The notes under the pieces were generated by a model that saw nothing but the letters and a program-made list of their open reading frames with translations, searched no databases and had not been told where the DNA came from. This document shows, piece after piece, positions 7,152 to 15,635 of a DNA stretch of 57,310 nt. Positions within the stretch are counted from its first letter, which is position 1. Each line of letters starts with the position of its first letter. This DNA comes from Halorubrum distributum JCM 10118 (GTDB taxonomy: Archaea; Halobacteriota; Halobacteria; Halobacteriales; Haloferacaceae): contig NZ_AOJN01000048.1 of NCBI RefSeq assembly GCF_000337335.1, positions 105,203 to 162,512 of the forward strand, written 5' to 3'. The translations under genes were made by a program, and so were the position numbers.

Positions 7152-9047
7152 TTAGTCACCTGCGGCTGGGACGAAGGTGGTCTGATGGCCGGACGCGTCG
7201 CCGTCGCCCTCGACGACCGCGGCCTCGAACCCGTCGACGATCTCCGCCGGCTCGAACGGGTTCCCGTTGTACTTCAGCAGGCTCGACAGCTTCTCACCGT
7301 ACTGACCGAGGTTCTTCTGGACGAGCCCGCGGAACTGTCCGGACGCCGTCATCTCGACGACGAGGACCTCGTCGACGCTCTCGACGAACTCCCTGACCTG
7401 CTCGGTCGGGAACGGGAGCATGTCGGAGACGCCGTACGACTTCACCGAGATCCCGGCGTCGTTGAGGCGACCGACCGCCTCCTCGACGGTTCCCTGCTGG
7501 CTGCCGAACGTGAGGATGCCGTACTCGGCGTCCTCGGGGCCGGCGTACGAGCCGGTGTCCTCCTGGTCGAGGTCGTCGCGGATCGCCTCCAGCTTCTGGG
7601 TCCGCCGGTCGATCTGCGCGACGCGGTTGTCGGGCGACTCGGCGATGTGCCCGGTGGGGTCGTGCTCGTTGCCGGTCGCGAGGAAGCGACCGCCCTTCTG
7701 GCCGGGGATCGACCGCGGCGAGACGCCGTCCTCGACGTCGTGCTGGAACCGGTGGAACTTCCCGTCGGGCGAGTGCGGCTCCTCGGCGAGCGCGTCCTCC
7801 GAGAGCGTCTTCCCGAGCGTCGGGTTCGGCTCGCGGTCGAAGTGGCTCTTCGGGACGTTCTTCAGCTCGCCGCCGAGCTTCTGGTCGTACAGGAGGATCG
7901 ACGGGATCTGGTACTCGTAGGCCAGCCGGAAGGCGAGCCGCGACTGCTCGTACGCCTCCTCGACGGTCCCCGGGGCCAGGACGACCCGCTGGGAGTCACC
8001 CTGCGAGGTGTAGAGGACGTGTTCGAGGTCGGACTGCTCCGGCTTCGTCGGCATCCCGGTCGAGGGACCGGCGCGCATGGCCTCGACGAGGACGACGGGC
8101 GTCTCCGTCATCTCCGCGAGCCCGAGCGGCTCCGACATCAGCGCGAACCCGCCGCCGGAGGAGCCGGACATGGCCTTCACGCCGGCGTGCGAGGCGCCGA
8201 CCGCGAGCGCGGCCGCCGCGATCTCGTCTTCCACCTGCTCGGAGATCCCGCCGAGCTTCGGCAGGTTCTGCGTCATAATGGTGAACACCTCGGTCCACGG
8301 CGTCATCGGGTAGCCGGCGATGAACCGGCAGCCCTCGTCGATGGCGCCGTAGGAGATGGCGTCCGAGCCGGACATGAGGAGCTGCTCTTCGTCGTGTTCG
8401 CCCGTCGGTACCGACACGTCCGGGGCGTCGACGTCGTACTCCTCGCGGACCTGGTCGTACGCGATCTGGAGGATCTCGAGGTTCGGTTCGAGGATCTTCT
8501 CCGGCATCGCGTCGCGCATGAGGTCCTGGACGTGGTCGAGGTCCATCCCGGTCAGCGCGCAGGTCGCGCCGACGCCGGCGGTGTTCCGCATGACCTCACG
8601 CCCCTGGTCGCGGGCGAGCCCGCGGAGGTCGAGGGGGTACACGTGCCAGTCGTTCTCCTCGACGCGCTCGTCGAAGTTCGGGATATCCGAGGCGTCGAGT
8701 AGCCCCTCGTCGTAGACGATGACCCCGCCCTCGCGGAGCTCGTCGAGGTTCTCCGAGAGCGGCTTGATCTCCTCGTTGCCGTAGACGGCCTCCTCCTGCG
8801 GGTTGCGGGCGAACGAGTCGCCCAGCGCGAGCAGGAAGTTGTAGCCGTCGCCCCGGGATTCGACGGGGTCCGCCGACGCGCGGACCTCGGTGTAGGTGTG
8901 ACCGCCGCGGATCCGCGACGGGTAGTGCCGATGCGTGAAGACGTTGAGCCCCGATCGCATCAAGGCCTTCGCGAAGTTCTGGCTGGTCGAAGCGATCCCG
9001 TCACCGGATCCCCCCGATATCCGCCAGATGAGTTCGTCGTCAGTCAT
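7152..9047 (-). CDS. porA: Pyruvate:ferredoxin oxidoreductase alpha subunit (gamma-alpha fusion)
   Basis: This 631-residue protein joins a gamma domain (residues 1-about 200, with GGSGDGIASTSQNFAKAL near the N-terminus) to an alpha domain (from about 220, with GYPMTPWTE, EDEIAAAALAVGASHAG and MSGSSGGGFALMSEPLG). This is the two-subunit haloarchaeal arrangement. It heads the porA-porB operon and is the larger of the two haloarchaeal 2-oxoacid:ferredoxin oxidoreductase alpha types, which fits PorA better than KorA (about 590 residues). The ATG at 9047 is the natural start. The 215 bases upstream to dphB contain no other gene I can defend. Confidence 0.9.
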   Translation of the reverse strand: MTDDELIWRISGGSGDGIASTSQNFAKALMRSGLNVFTHRHYPSRIRGGHTYTEVRASADPVESRGDGYNFLLALGDSFARNPQEEAVYGNEEIKPLSENLDELREGGVIVYDEGLLDASDIPNFDERVEENDWHVYPLDLRGLARDQGREVMRNTAGVGATCALTGMDLDHVQDLMRDAMPEKILEPNLEILQIAYDQVREEYDVDAPDVSVPTGEHDEEQLLMSGSDAISYGAIDEGCRFIAGYPMTPWTEVFTIMTQNLPKLGGISEQVEDEIAAAALAVGASHAGVKAMSGSSGGGFALMSEPLGLAEMTETPVVLVEAMRAGPSTGMPTKPEQSDLEHVLYTSQGDSQRVVLAPGTVEEAYEQSRLAFRLAYEYQIPSILLYDQKLGGELKNVPKSHFDREPNPTLGKTLSEDALAEEPHSPDGKFHRFQHDVEDGVSPRSIPGQKGGRFLATGNEHDPTGHIAESPDNRVAQIDRRTQKLEAIRDDLDQEDTGSYAGPEDAEYGILTFGSQQGTVEEAVGRLNDAGISVKSYGVSDMLPFPTEQVREFVESVDEVLVVEMTASGQFRGLVQKNLGQYGEKLSSLLKYNGNPFEPAEIVDGFEAAVVEGDGDASGHQTTFVPAAGD

Positions 9048-9262
9048 AGTGGTATGTGAGCCCGAGTGGGCCTCGTGGCCCGACCTTGTGTTGGTTCCCT
9101 CTTAGGGCTTGCTATGGAATCCCAAGGGACAATCATGAAGGTCTATTAGGAGCGCTCAGGCCGTCCTCGCCCGCCCGCCGGACCCATCCGAACGCCTGCC
9201 TCCGGTTTCGTCGCTCCCGCCCCTTTCGCGTCCTTTTAGGCCGCCGCGCGCCGAGCGCTCCC

Positions 9263-10060
9263 ATGCTCACCTTCATCGGACTCGGCCTCTACGACGAGCG
9301 CTCCGTCACCGTCGAGGGGCGCGAGGCGCTGCGCGAGGCCGACCGCGTCTTCGCGGAGTTCTACACCAGCCGCTTGGTCGGCGCCGACGTCGCCGACCTG
9401 GAGGCGTCCCACGACGTCGATATCGAGGTCCGCGACCGCGCCGGCGTGGAGCGGGACCCGGAGCCGATCCTGGAGGCCGCCGCGTCCGGTGACGCCGCCT
9501 TCCTCACGGCCGGCGACACGATGATCTCGACCACTCACACCGACCTCCGCCTCCGCGCCGAGGAGCGCGGGATCGAGACGCGAGTGGTCCACGGCGTGAC
9601 GGCACAGTCCGCCGCGTCGAGCCTGACCGGGCTCCAGAACTACCGGTTCGGGAAGTCGACGACGCTGCCGTTCCCGTACGCGCACGGCGGCGACGACGTG
9701 CCCGCGAGCGTGGTCGAGACGATCGAGGCGAACCGGGAGCGGGGGCTCCACACCGTCGTCTACCTCGACATCAAGGTCGGGACGGGCCCGAGCGGCCCCG
9801 ACCCGGACCACGAGGAGTACATGACCGCGGACGTCGCCGCCGGGTTACTCGCCGACAACTGGGGCGACGAGCTCGCGGTCGTCGTCGCGCGCGCGGGCTC
9901 CCCCGACGCCGTCGTCGCCGCCGACCGGCTGAGCGCGCTCGCCGAGCGCGAGTTCGGCGACCCGCTCCACCTGCTCGTGATCCCCGGTGACCTCCACCAC
10001 GTCGAGGCGGACGCCCTCGTCGGCCTCGCCGGCGCTCCGGAGTCGCTCGCCGAGGAGTGA
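9263..10060 (+). CDS. dphB: Diphthine synthase
   Basis: The 265-residue protein is a SAM-dependent methyltransferase of the tetrapyrrole-methylase fold that methylates the modified histidine of elongation factor 2 during diphthamide synthesis. Diagnostic stretches are MLTFIGLGLYDERSVT at the N-terminus, TAGDTMISTTHTDLRLRA, and GLQNYRFGKSTTLPFPY. The start is at the ATG of MLTFIG, the family's usual N-terminus; the open frame extends 69 codons further upstream without homology. Length is normal for archaeal DphB. Confidence 0.96.
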   Translation: MLTFIGLGLYDERSVTVEGREALREADRVFAEFYTSRLVGADVADLEASHDVDIEVRDRAGVERDPEPILEAAASGDAAFLTAGDTMISTTHTDLRLRAEERGIETRVVHGVTAQSAASSLTGLQNYRFGKSTTLPFPYAHGGDDVPASVVETIEANRERGLHTVVYLDIKVGTGPSGPDPDHEEYMTADVAAGLLADNWGDELAVVVARAGSPDAVVAADRLSALAEREFGDPLHLLVIPGDLHHVEADALVGLAGAPESLAEE

Positions 10061-10152
10061 GTCCCCCGCGGTCGGCCCCGCGCCGGCCGGCCCCCGCGAC
10101 CGCCTCCCGCCGACCGGACGTTTGATTATCGTGCCTCGCGTTACCACGATTC

Positions 10153-10539
10153 ATGAACGACGTGCCCGTCGACCGGCTCATGTCGACCGACCTCACCACG
10201 ATCGAACGCGGAGCCGCGGCGGCCGACGCGGCGAAGGAGATGCGCGAGACCGGCGTCGGATCCATCCTCGTCGTCGACCACGACGGGACGCTCGCCGGGC
10301 TGATCACCGCCACGGACTTCGTCGCGCTCGTCCGCGATAACGACCCGAAGGACCGGACGCCGGTCGAGGCGTTCATGACCACTGACGTCGTCACGGTGGG
10401 TCGCGAGGACACCGTCGCCGAGCTGGCGGAGCCGACCGCACACGGGTACACCCACCTCCCGGTGACCGACGCCGACGGCAAGCCGATCGGCGTCGTGTCG
10501 ACGACGGACCTCACGGCGCACCTCTCGAAGGCGCGGTGA
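10153..10539 (+). CDS. CBS-domain pair protein
   Basis: The 128-residue protein is a single Bateman module: CBS1 begins PVDRLMSTDLTTI and contains GVGSILVVDHDGTLAGLITATD, and CBS2 begins PVEAFMTTDVVTV and contains HLPVTDADGKPIGVVSTTDL. Such modules bind adenine nucleotides or SAM and usually regulate a partner. There is no fused effector domain. A second stand-alone CBS gene follows on the same strand 131 bases later, suggesting tandem duplication. A TTTGATTATC box about 28 bases upstream is compatible with its own promoter. Confidence 0.88.
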   Translation: MNDVPVDRLMSTDLTTIERGAAAADAAKEMRETGVGSILVVDHDGTLAGLITATDFVALVRDNDPKDRTPVEAFMTTDVVTVGREDTVAELAEPTAHGYTHLPVTDADGKPIGVVSTTDLTAHLSKAR

Positions 10540-10670
10540 CGGCCCGGCCGGACTTCGAGTCCGGATGCGCTTCGCGTCCGGACGCGCTCAGACCGATCGG
10601 GCCCGCGGCGCGCCCGCCCAGCGTTGTGCGTTCCGGAAGAGTAATGAGACATGGTAACACACGTCGGCGT

Positions 10671-11045
10671 ATGGATCTCGACGACAGAACCCGCGTCGCG
10701 GACGTGATGTCGACGCCGCTGGAGACGATCGGAGCGAACGCGCCCATCCGTGACGCCGCCCGCCGGATGCACGACGGCGGCATCAGCGCGCTCGTCGTGA
10801 CGACCGGCGGCGGCTGTATCGTCACGCAGAGCGACGTCGTCGGGGCGGTCGCCGACGGGCGCGACCCCGAGGCGACGGCGGTCCGCGACGTGATGACCGA
10901 GGACGTGGAGACGGTGACGCCCGACCTGATGATGCAGGAGGTCGCCGCGATGATGACGATGTACGGCGTGAAACACCTCCCGGTCGTCGACGACGACTAC
11001 GTGGGCATGGTCTCGTCGACGGACATCGCCGAACACCTCTCCTAA
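10671..11045 (+). CDS. CBS-domain pair protein
   Basis: This 124-residue Bateman module starts MDLDDRTRVADVMSTPLETI and has the two repeats GGISALVVTTGGGCIVTQSDVV and GVKHLPVVDDDYVGMVSSTDI. An in-frame ATG nine codons upstream (10644) is possible, but 10671 gives an N-terminus like its neighbour. It lacks any catalytic domain. CBS2 keeps the canonical STDI end; CBS1 has a shortened GGGCIVTQSDV edge, so the two halves may differ in ligand binding. Partner unknown. Confidence 0.85.
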   Translation: MDLDDRTRVADVMSTPLETIGANAPIRDAARRMHDGGISALVVTTGGGCIVTQSDVVGAVADGRDPEATAVRDVMTEDVETVTPDLMMQEVAAMMTMYGVKHLPVVDDDYVGMVSSTDIAEHLS

Positions 11046-11090
11046 GGCGGGGCCGGCGGCGGTCCGACGCCGATCGGACGACAACGATTT

Positions 11091-12338
11091 TCAAAACAGC
11101 AACAGCGGCAGGCCGGCCGCCACGCCGACCGCGATCAGCAGGAGGTTCCACAGGAACACCGGCCGCACCAGTTCGCGCGCGATGCTCGCCGCGAAGGCGG
11201 TCTTGATCAGGATGCTGGCGGCCGTGCCGGCGACCACGCCCGCGACTGCGGTCTCGACGCCGATCTGTCCGGTCCCGAGCAGCGAGACGGCCGTGGTGGT
11301 CGAGGTCCCCGACGACACCAGCCCGGCGAGGAAGGAGGTGGCGACGAACCCGCCCGCGCCGAACGTCTCCTCGGCGACCGCCGAGACGAGCAGCACGACG
11401 AGGAAGAGCGCGCCGAAGGTGAGCGCGTTGCCGAGGCTGAACGGGGAGGTGAGTTCCGCTTCCATGTTCGTCCGCCAGTCGCTTCGCCATACCGCGACGC
11501 CGATCCCCGCGAGCGTGATCGCGCCGAGGGGCACCCCGACGACGAGCGCCGCCTCCGGGACGAAGACGGCGACCACCGCGGCGTTGCGGAAGGCCATGGC
11601 GGCGTTCGCGAGGAGGATCGACCCCACCGCGATCTCGCGCAGGTCCGCCCGCCCCTTCGCGCGCTTCGCCATCTCGGCGACGACCGCGGTCGAGTTGACG
11701 AGCCCGCCGAAGAAGCCCGTCACCGCGTAGCCGCGCCCCTGGTACCGCTTCACCAGCACGTAGTTGACGAAGCCGATGGCGCTGACCGCGACCACGAGCG
11801 ACCAGACGAGCCGCGGCTGGACAGCGTCCCACGGGTCGACGGTCTCCGCGGGGAGGAGCGGGAAGACGACGAACGCGAGGATGGTGAACTCCACCGCGCT
11901 GCGCACCTCCTCGCGGGAGAGGCCCCACGCGAACTCGTGGAGCTCCCGCTTCAACACGAGCAGCAGCGACGAGAGCACCGCCACGGTCACCGACTCGATG
12001 AAGAGCCCCTCCGCGACGAGGACGCCGACCCCGTACGCGACGAGCATCGACGCCGACGTCGTCAGCGAGAGGCCGTCGACGTCGGCCTCGACGAAGCTCC
12101 GGACCGCGAGCAACACCGCGCTGGCGATCACCAGTACGCCGCCGACGACGAGCAGCCCCGGCTCGTCGAGCAGCGAGAACACCGCGGCCGCGAGGCTGAT
12201 CAGCGCGAACGTTCGGATCCCCGCGGACTTCTGTGACCACTCCCGCTCCAGCCCGAGGAACATGCCGAGCGCGGTCGCGAGCACCAGCTTGGCGACGTTC
12301 GTCTCCAGGTAGACGAACGGGTCGACCCCGCTTAGCAC
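11091..12338 (-). CDS. MgtC/SapB N-domain plus DUF4010 membrane protein
   Basis: The 415-residue integral membrane protein has around eleven to twelve hydrophobic segments. The first part (residues 15-150) contains the MgtC-like signature ALGMFLGLEREWSQKSAGIRTFALISL, and the second half (about 190-412) fits the DUF4010 domain, with FGGLVNSTAVVAEMAKRAKG and SFLAGLVSSGTSTTTAVSLLGTG. The fused arrangement is common in bacteria and archaea; a role in Mg2+ or other ion homeostasis is assumed for the family, not shown. A TATA-like CACTATATAG lies far upstream (around 12450), so the transcript may have a leader of about 80-100 bases. Confidence 0.85.
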   Translation of the reverse strand: MLSGVDPFVYLETNVAKLVLATALGMFLGLEREWSQKSAGIRTFALISLAAAVFSLLDEPGLLVVGGVLVIASAVLLAVRSFVEADVDGLSLTTSASMLVAYGVGVLVAEGLFIESVTVAVLSSLLLVLKRELHEFAWGLSREEVRSAVEFTILAFVVFPLLPAETVDPWDAVQPRLVWSLVVAVSAIGFVNYVLVKRYQGRGYAVTGFFGGLVNSTAVVAEMAKRAKGRADLREIAVGSILLANAAMAFRNAAVVAVFVPEAALVVGVPLGAITLAGIGVAVWRSDWRTNMEAELTSPFSLGNALTFGALFLVVLLVSAVAEETFGAGGFVATSFLAGLVSSGTSTTTAVSLLGTGQIGVETAVAGVVAGTAASILIKTAFAASIARELVRPVFLWNLLLIAVGVAAGLPLLLF

Positions 12339-12528
12339 CGGTGATCACCCCGTCGCGGCCGCGCTCCCTGGCCGGAGCGCGGCGATCCGTCTCGCCTCTT
12401 CGCAGTCATGCTCGCTCGTACCCGTCCTCCACGTCTATAGCTTGCTATATAGTGCTATGTATTTCCGGGATTACACCGGGACGTAACCGCCCTCGGTCGC
12501 CCGCCGGTGCCGGCGACCGGATTCCGGC

Positions 12529-13491
12529 TTACCGGTTCGTCGGCTCGCGCGGGAGGTCGAGCGACTCCGTCAGGTCGTGTTCCTCGCCGGTGATGAGGTA
12601 GAGGACGTCCTCTAAGATGACCGCGAGCTCGGGCAGTTCGCGCACCGCCAGGAAGGTGATCGCGATGAGCGCCACGACCGCGAGCAGCTGGCTCATGATC
12701 CGATCGGAGATGAGGAAGGAGACGCGGTACGGGTCCGTCGCGCCGAACATCGTCAACACGAGGTCCGGGTACCAGTGCATGTACTGGTTGCCCGCCACAA
12801 CCGAGATGAACGTCGTCCGGAGGATGTTCAGGACGTAGATGAGCGGGAGCGACACCGCGAGCGCGCGGAGCTTCCGGGAGAGCGGCGCCTCGACGGCGGC
12901 CACGAGGCCGCCGAAGATGGCCATGCTCCCGAGCCCCGTGCACGCAAGCACGATGTGGATGATGACCGTGTGGCCGTCGTCGAGCGTCCACGAGTAGGCG
13001 GCGTCGTACCCCTCGTTGCTCGTCACCGCCTCCGGCGCGTACCCGAGAAGGTCGATGAGGGCCCCGGTCTGCGAGGCGACGATCTCGATGAGGACTCGAC
13101 GGGGCTCCGGGACAGCGATCCCGGCGAACGTGAACGCCGGAATCGTCTCGAACGGGAGGTAGATGAATAACATGAACGCGATGGCCCGGGTGAGGGTGAA
13201 AAGCGACGCCCGCCCGTCGTAGAGGAGGTACCCCGCGTACACGCTGGCGGGAAAGCCGACGAGCGCGAGGATCGACTCGACGTAGCTCTGGTGTTCGAAC
13301 GCGAAGTACGGTACCGTCGACAGCCAGAACAGCCCGAACAGCGCCCACGTCGCGGCCGCGAGCGTCCGCCCCGCGGACAGCCCGCGGCTGTCGAGCAGCC
13401 ACGCCGTCGCGAAGAGGATCGCGACGATCCACGCGAACGTGAACGTGTCGGGGATCACGCTCAACACCGCCGGCGCGCCGTGGCCGAGCAT
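12529..13491 (-). CDS. artA: Archaeosortase A
   Basis: The 320-residue multipass membrane protein belongs to the exosortase/archaeosortase family. The catalytic triad is visible: Cys184 in ACTGLGSM, Arg225 in NILRTTF and Arg264 in SDRIMSQ. The spacings (41 and 39) equal those of the Haloferax ArtA triad as I recall it. ArtA cleaves the C-terminal PGF-CTERM signal of surface proteins, and the mature C-terminus is lipid-linked. A likely substrate is encoded at 23378-26680. A TATA box 27 bases upstream supports the start. Confidence 0.95.
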   Translation of the reverse strand: MLGHGAPAVLSVIPDTFTFAWIVAILFATAWLLDSRGLSAGRTLAAATWALFGLFWLSTVPYFAFEHQSYVESILALVGFPASVYAGYLLYDGRASLFTLTRAIAFMLFIYLPFETIPAFTFAGIAVPEPRRVLIEIVASQTGALIDLLGYAPEAVTSNEGYDAAYSWTLDDGHTVIIHIVLACTGLGSMAIFGGLVAAVEAPLSRKLRALAVSLPLIYVLNILRTTFISVVAGNQYMHWYPDLVLTMFGATDPYRVSFLISDRIMSQLLAVVALIAITFLAVRELPELAVILEDVLYLITGEEHDLTESLDLPREPTNR

Positions 13492-13639
13492 ATCCGTCTC
13501 GTCGGTCGTCGTCGAATAAAGCCCTTGTCGTTGCGTGCGAGGGCGGCGTCAGAGCGGGGCATCGTCCGACGAATACGGGACCCTACTGCTCCTCGCTGTC
13601 GGCTCGCGGCGCGTCGCGCCGCTCGCTCAATACGAGGAG
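13492..13639. other. Intergenic spacer with duplicated spt5 tail
   Basis: This holds the artA promoter (AATAAAGC at 13515-13522, minus strand GCTTTATT, 27 bases before the ATG). Nearer to spt5 the sequence CTCCTCGCTGTCG occurs both at the spt5 terminus and about 55 bases beyond it, separated by a GC hairpin, as if the last codons of spt5 had been duplicated. No gene is seen. Confidence 0.5.
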
Positions 13640-14092
13640 CTATCGCTCCTCGCTGTCGAGCACGCGGATCTGGTCGCCGCGGACGGTCACCGGAATCGGG
13701 ACCGTCGCCTCGTACAGCTCGACGGTCACCTGGTCTTTCCCCTCGTCGATGCGCTGGACGCGCGCCTTCTCGCCCTTGAACGGGCCGGCGATCAGCTCGA
13801 CGATGTCGCCCTCGCCGATCCCCTCCACGTCCGGGGTCGGCGAAAGGAAGTGCTCGACCTCCGAGAACGGGCTCTCGGCGGGCCCGTCGCCGCCCTGGAT
13901 GACGCCGCGGGCGTGCGGGATCTCGTCGAGGATCCGCCCGAACGCGGTCCCGTCGGTCGCCTCGACCATCACGTAGCTCGTGAGCTGGTCGGGGGCGATG
14001 ACGGCCTGGATCTCCGGCGCCTCCTTCTCGGCGATCATGTCGGCGACGGTGCGCTCCTGGCTCGCCGTCGTCTTGACCGAGTAGATCGGCAT
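13640..14092 (-). CDS. spt5: Transcription elongation factor Spt5 (NusG homologue)
   Basis: The 150-residue protein has an N-terminal NGN domain (residues 3-85; MPIYSVKTTASQERTVADMI and GRILDEIPHARGVI) that contacts the RNA polymerase clamp, and a KOW domain (about 92-125; GDIVELIAGPFKGEKARVQRID). With Spt4 it promotes processivity. Its start overlaps the secE stop by one base (TAATG), so the genes are translationally coupled, the classic archaeal secE-spt5 arrangement. Confidence 0.97.
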   Translation of the reverse strand: MPIYSVKTTASQERTVADMIAEKEAPEIQAVIAPDQLTSYVMVEATDGTAFGRILDEIPHARGVIQGGDGPAESPFSEVEHFLSPTPDVEGIGEGDIVELIAGPFKGEKARVQRIDEGKDQVTVELYEATVPIPVTVRGDQIRVLDSEER

Positions 14093-14268
14093 TACGCGCC
14101 GACCCCCGGGATCAGGCTCATGATCGCGAAGATCAGGAACCCGATGAACCCGATGAGCAGAATCCCGGCGCCGGCGATCTTCGACACCTGGAGGAACTCG
14201 TCGGTGCTCGGCGTGCTCGCCAGCTTCAGCACCCGAATGTAGCTGTTGAGGTCGTACGGAACGTCCAT
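14092..14268 (-). CDS. secE: Protein translocase subunit SecE (Sec61 gamma)
   Basis: A 58-residue single-span protein starts MDVPYDLNSYIRVLKLASTP, has the amphipathic helix TDEFLQVSKIAGAG, and one transmembrane helix (about residues 32-54) ending SLIPGVGA. It is the clamp subunit of the SecY channel in the cytoplasmic membrane. It overlaps spt5 by one base and lies 60 bases after ftsZ1. A TATA-like stretch at 14295-14308 gives the secE-spt5 pair its own promoter. Confidence 0.96.
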   Translation of the reverse strand: MDVPYDLNSYIRVLKLASTPSTDEFLQVSKIAGAGILLIGFIGFLIFAIMSLIPGVGA

Positions 14269-14294
14269 GTTACCGAACGGTTCGAGACGAGACG

Positions 14295-14308
14295 GTTTTT
14301 ACCTTTTG
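14295..14308 (-). promoter_or_regulatory. Promoter of secE-spt5
   Basis: On the minus strand CAAAAGGTAAAAAC is centred about 33 bases before the secE ATG, between the ftsZ1 stop and secE. Confidence 0.5.
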
Positions 14309-14328
14309 ATGCGACCCCGGCGGGCGGA

Positions 14329-15489
14329 CTACTCCACGTAGTCGATGTCCTCGACGTCGGCGGAAGCGGCGCCGCCCTCCGGCGGTTCGCCGTTGCTCCC
14401 GTAGATCTGCGGCGACTCGACGCCGGTGACGACGATCATGGTTCGCATCTCCCCTTCGAGCTCGTCGTCGACGGAGGTCCCCCAGATGATCCGGGCGTCG
14501 GGGTCGATCCGGTCGTAGATCTCCTCGACGACGCCTTCCGCCTCCTCGATGGACATGTCGGTCCCGCCGGTGACGTTGACGAGCGCGGAGTTCGCGCCGG
14601 AGATGTCGACGTCGAGCAGCGGCGAGCGGAGCGCCGACTTCACGGAGTCTTGGGCCTTCGAGTCGGAGTCGGACTCCCCGAGGCCGATCATCGCGACGCC
14701 GCCCTTCTCCATGACCGTGCGAACGTCGGCGAAGTCGAGGTTGACCAGCCCGGGCATGGTGATGAGCTCCGTGATCCCCTTCACCGAGCGCATCAGCACC
14801 TCGTCGGACACCTTGAACGCCTGCCGCACGGGCAGCTTCCCGACCGCGTCGAGCAGGCGGTCGTTGGGAACGACGATGACCGTGTCGCTCACGTCGCGGA
14901 GGCGCTCCAAGCCGGCCTCCGCGTTCGTTCGACGGACCTCGCCCTCGGCCGTGAACGGCGTCGTGACGATGGCGATGGTCAGGGCCCCCGACTCGCGGGC
15001 GGCCTTCGCGACGACCGGCGCCGAGCCGGTCCCCGTGCCGCCGCCGAGCCCGGCGGTGACGAACACCATGTCGGAGCCGTCGATGGCGTCCTGGATCTCC
15101 TCTTGGGACTCGATGGCGGCCTCCTCGCCGACCTGCGGGAGGGAGCCGGCGCCGCGGCCCTGCGTCTTCTGCTGGCCCATGAGGATCTTCGTGTCGGCCT
15201 CGATGTTGACGAGGTGCTGGACGTCGGTGTTCGCCGCGACCAGCTTCGCCCCGTGGATCCCCTCCTCGGTCATGCGGTTGACCGTGTTGCCCCCGGCGCC
15301 CCCGCAGCCCACGACCGTGATGTTCGTCTGGAGGTCTTGGAGGACGTCCTGTAGCTCGTCGTCGGTCATCGTCCCGGTCTGCGGCGGCGCGCCGGCGCTC
15401 CCTCCGGCGGCGCTCTCGCCGGCTCCCCCGGCGTCCTCTGCGGGGGCCTCTTCGGCTTCGTCGATGGCGTCCTCTACGATGGAGTCCAT
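14329..15489 (-). CDS. ftsZ1: Cell division GTPase FtsZ1
   Basis: The 386-residue tubulin homologue carries [13 protein letters not shown] (61-73), the tubulin signature [10 protein letters not shown] (149-158) and the T7 synergy loop NLDFADV (250-256). A 40-residue acidic N-terminal extension and a short acidic tail are typical of haloarchaeal FtsZ1. It polymerises at midcell; in Haloferax FtsZ1 and FtsZ2 have distinct roles. Genomic linkage to secE and spt5 is a known haloarchaeal feature of ftsZ1. The ATG at 15489 has a TATA box about 32 bases upstream; the longer open frame beyond it is a shadow. Confidence 0.96.
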   Translation of the reverse strand: MDSIVEDAIDEAEEAPAEDAGGAGESAAGGSAGAPPQTGTMTDDELQDVLQDLQTNITVVGCGGAGGNTVNRMTEEGIHGAKLVAANTDVQHLVNIEADTKILMGQQKTQGRGAGSLPQVGEEAAIESQEEIQDAIDGSDMVFVTAGLGGGTGTGSAPVVAKAARESGALTIAIVTTPFTAEGEVRRTNAEAGLERLRDVSDTVIVVPNDRLLDAVGKLPVRQAFKVSDEVLMRSVKGITELITMPGLVNLDFADVRTVMEKGGVAMIGLGESDSDSKAQDSVKSALRSPLLDVDISGANSALVNVTGGTDMSIEEAEGVVEEIYDRIDPDARIIWGTSVDDELEGEMRTMIVVTGVESPQIYGSNGEPPEGGAASADVEDIDYVE

Positions 15490-15515
15490 TATGTGGTGTG
15501 GTTGCGACCCGGACG

Positions 15516-15526
15516 TATTTATTTTT
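15516..15526 (-). promoter_or_regulatory. TATA promoter of ftsZ1
   Basis: The minus-strand AAAAATAAATA stretch is centred about 32 bases before the ftsZ1 ATG. Confidence 0.6.
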
Positions 15527-15635
15527 GCCCGTTCGTCTGACGCGAGTCGGACGCCGAAATCACCGGCGTCCGCCGCCGACCGTCGAGAGTACGGGCGTCG
15601 CGCCCGCACCCGTGGAACGCGGCGTGATTTATAAA

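Noticed and set aside
9048-9262. A tRNA or other stable RNA between porA and dphB
   Set aside because: No cloverleaf, long stem or coding signal apart from the short frame noted separately.
10536-10670. N-terminal extension of the second CBS protein to 10536
   Set aside because: The 45 extra residues are of intergenic character and the CBS fold begins at 10671; adopting it would remove the leaderless promoter spacing.
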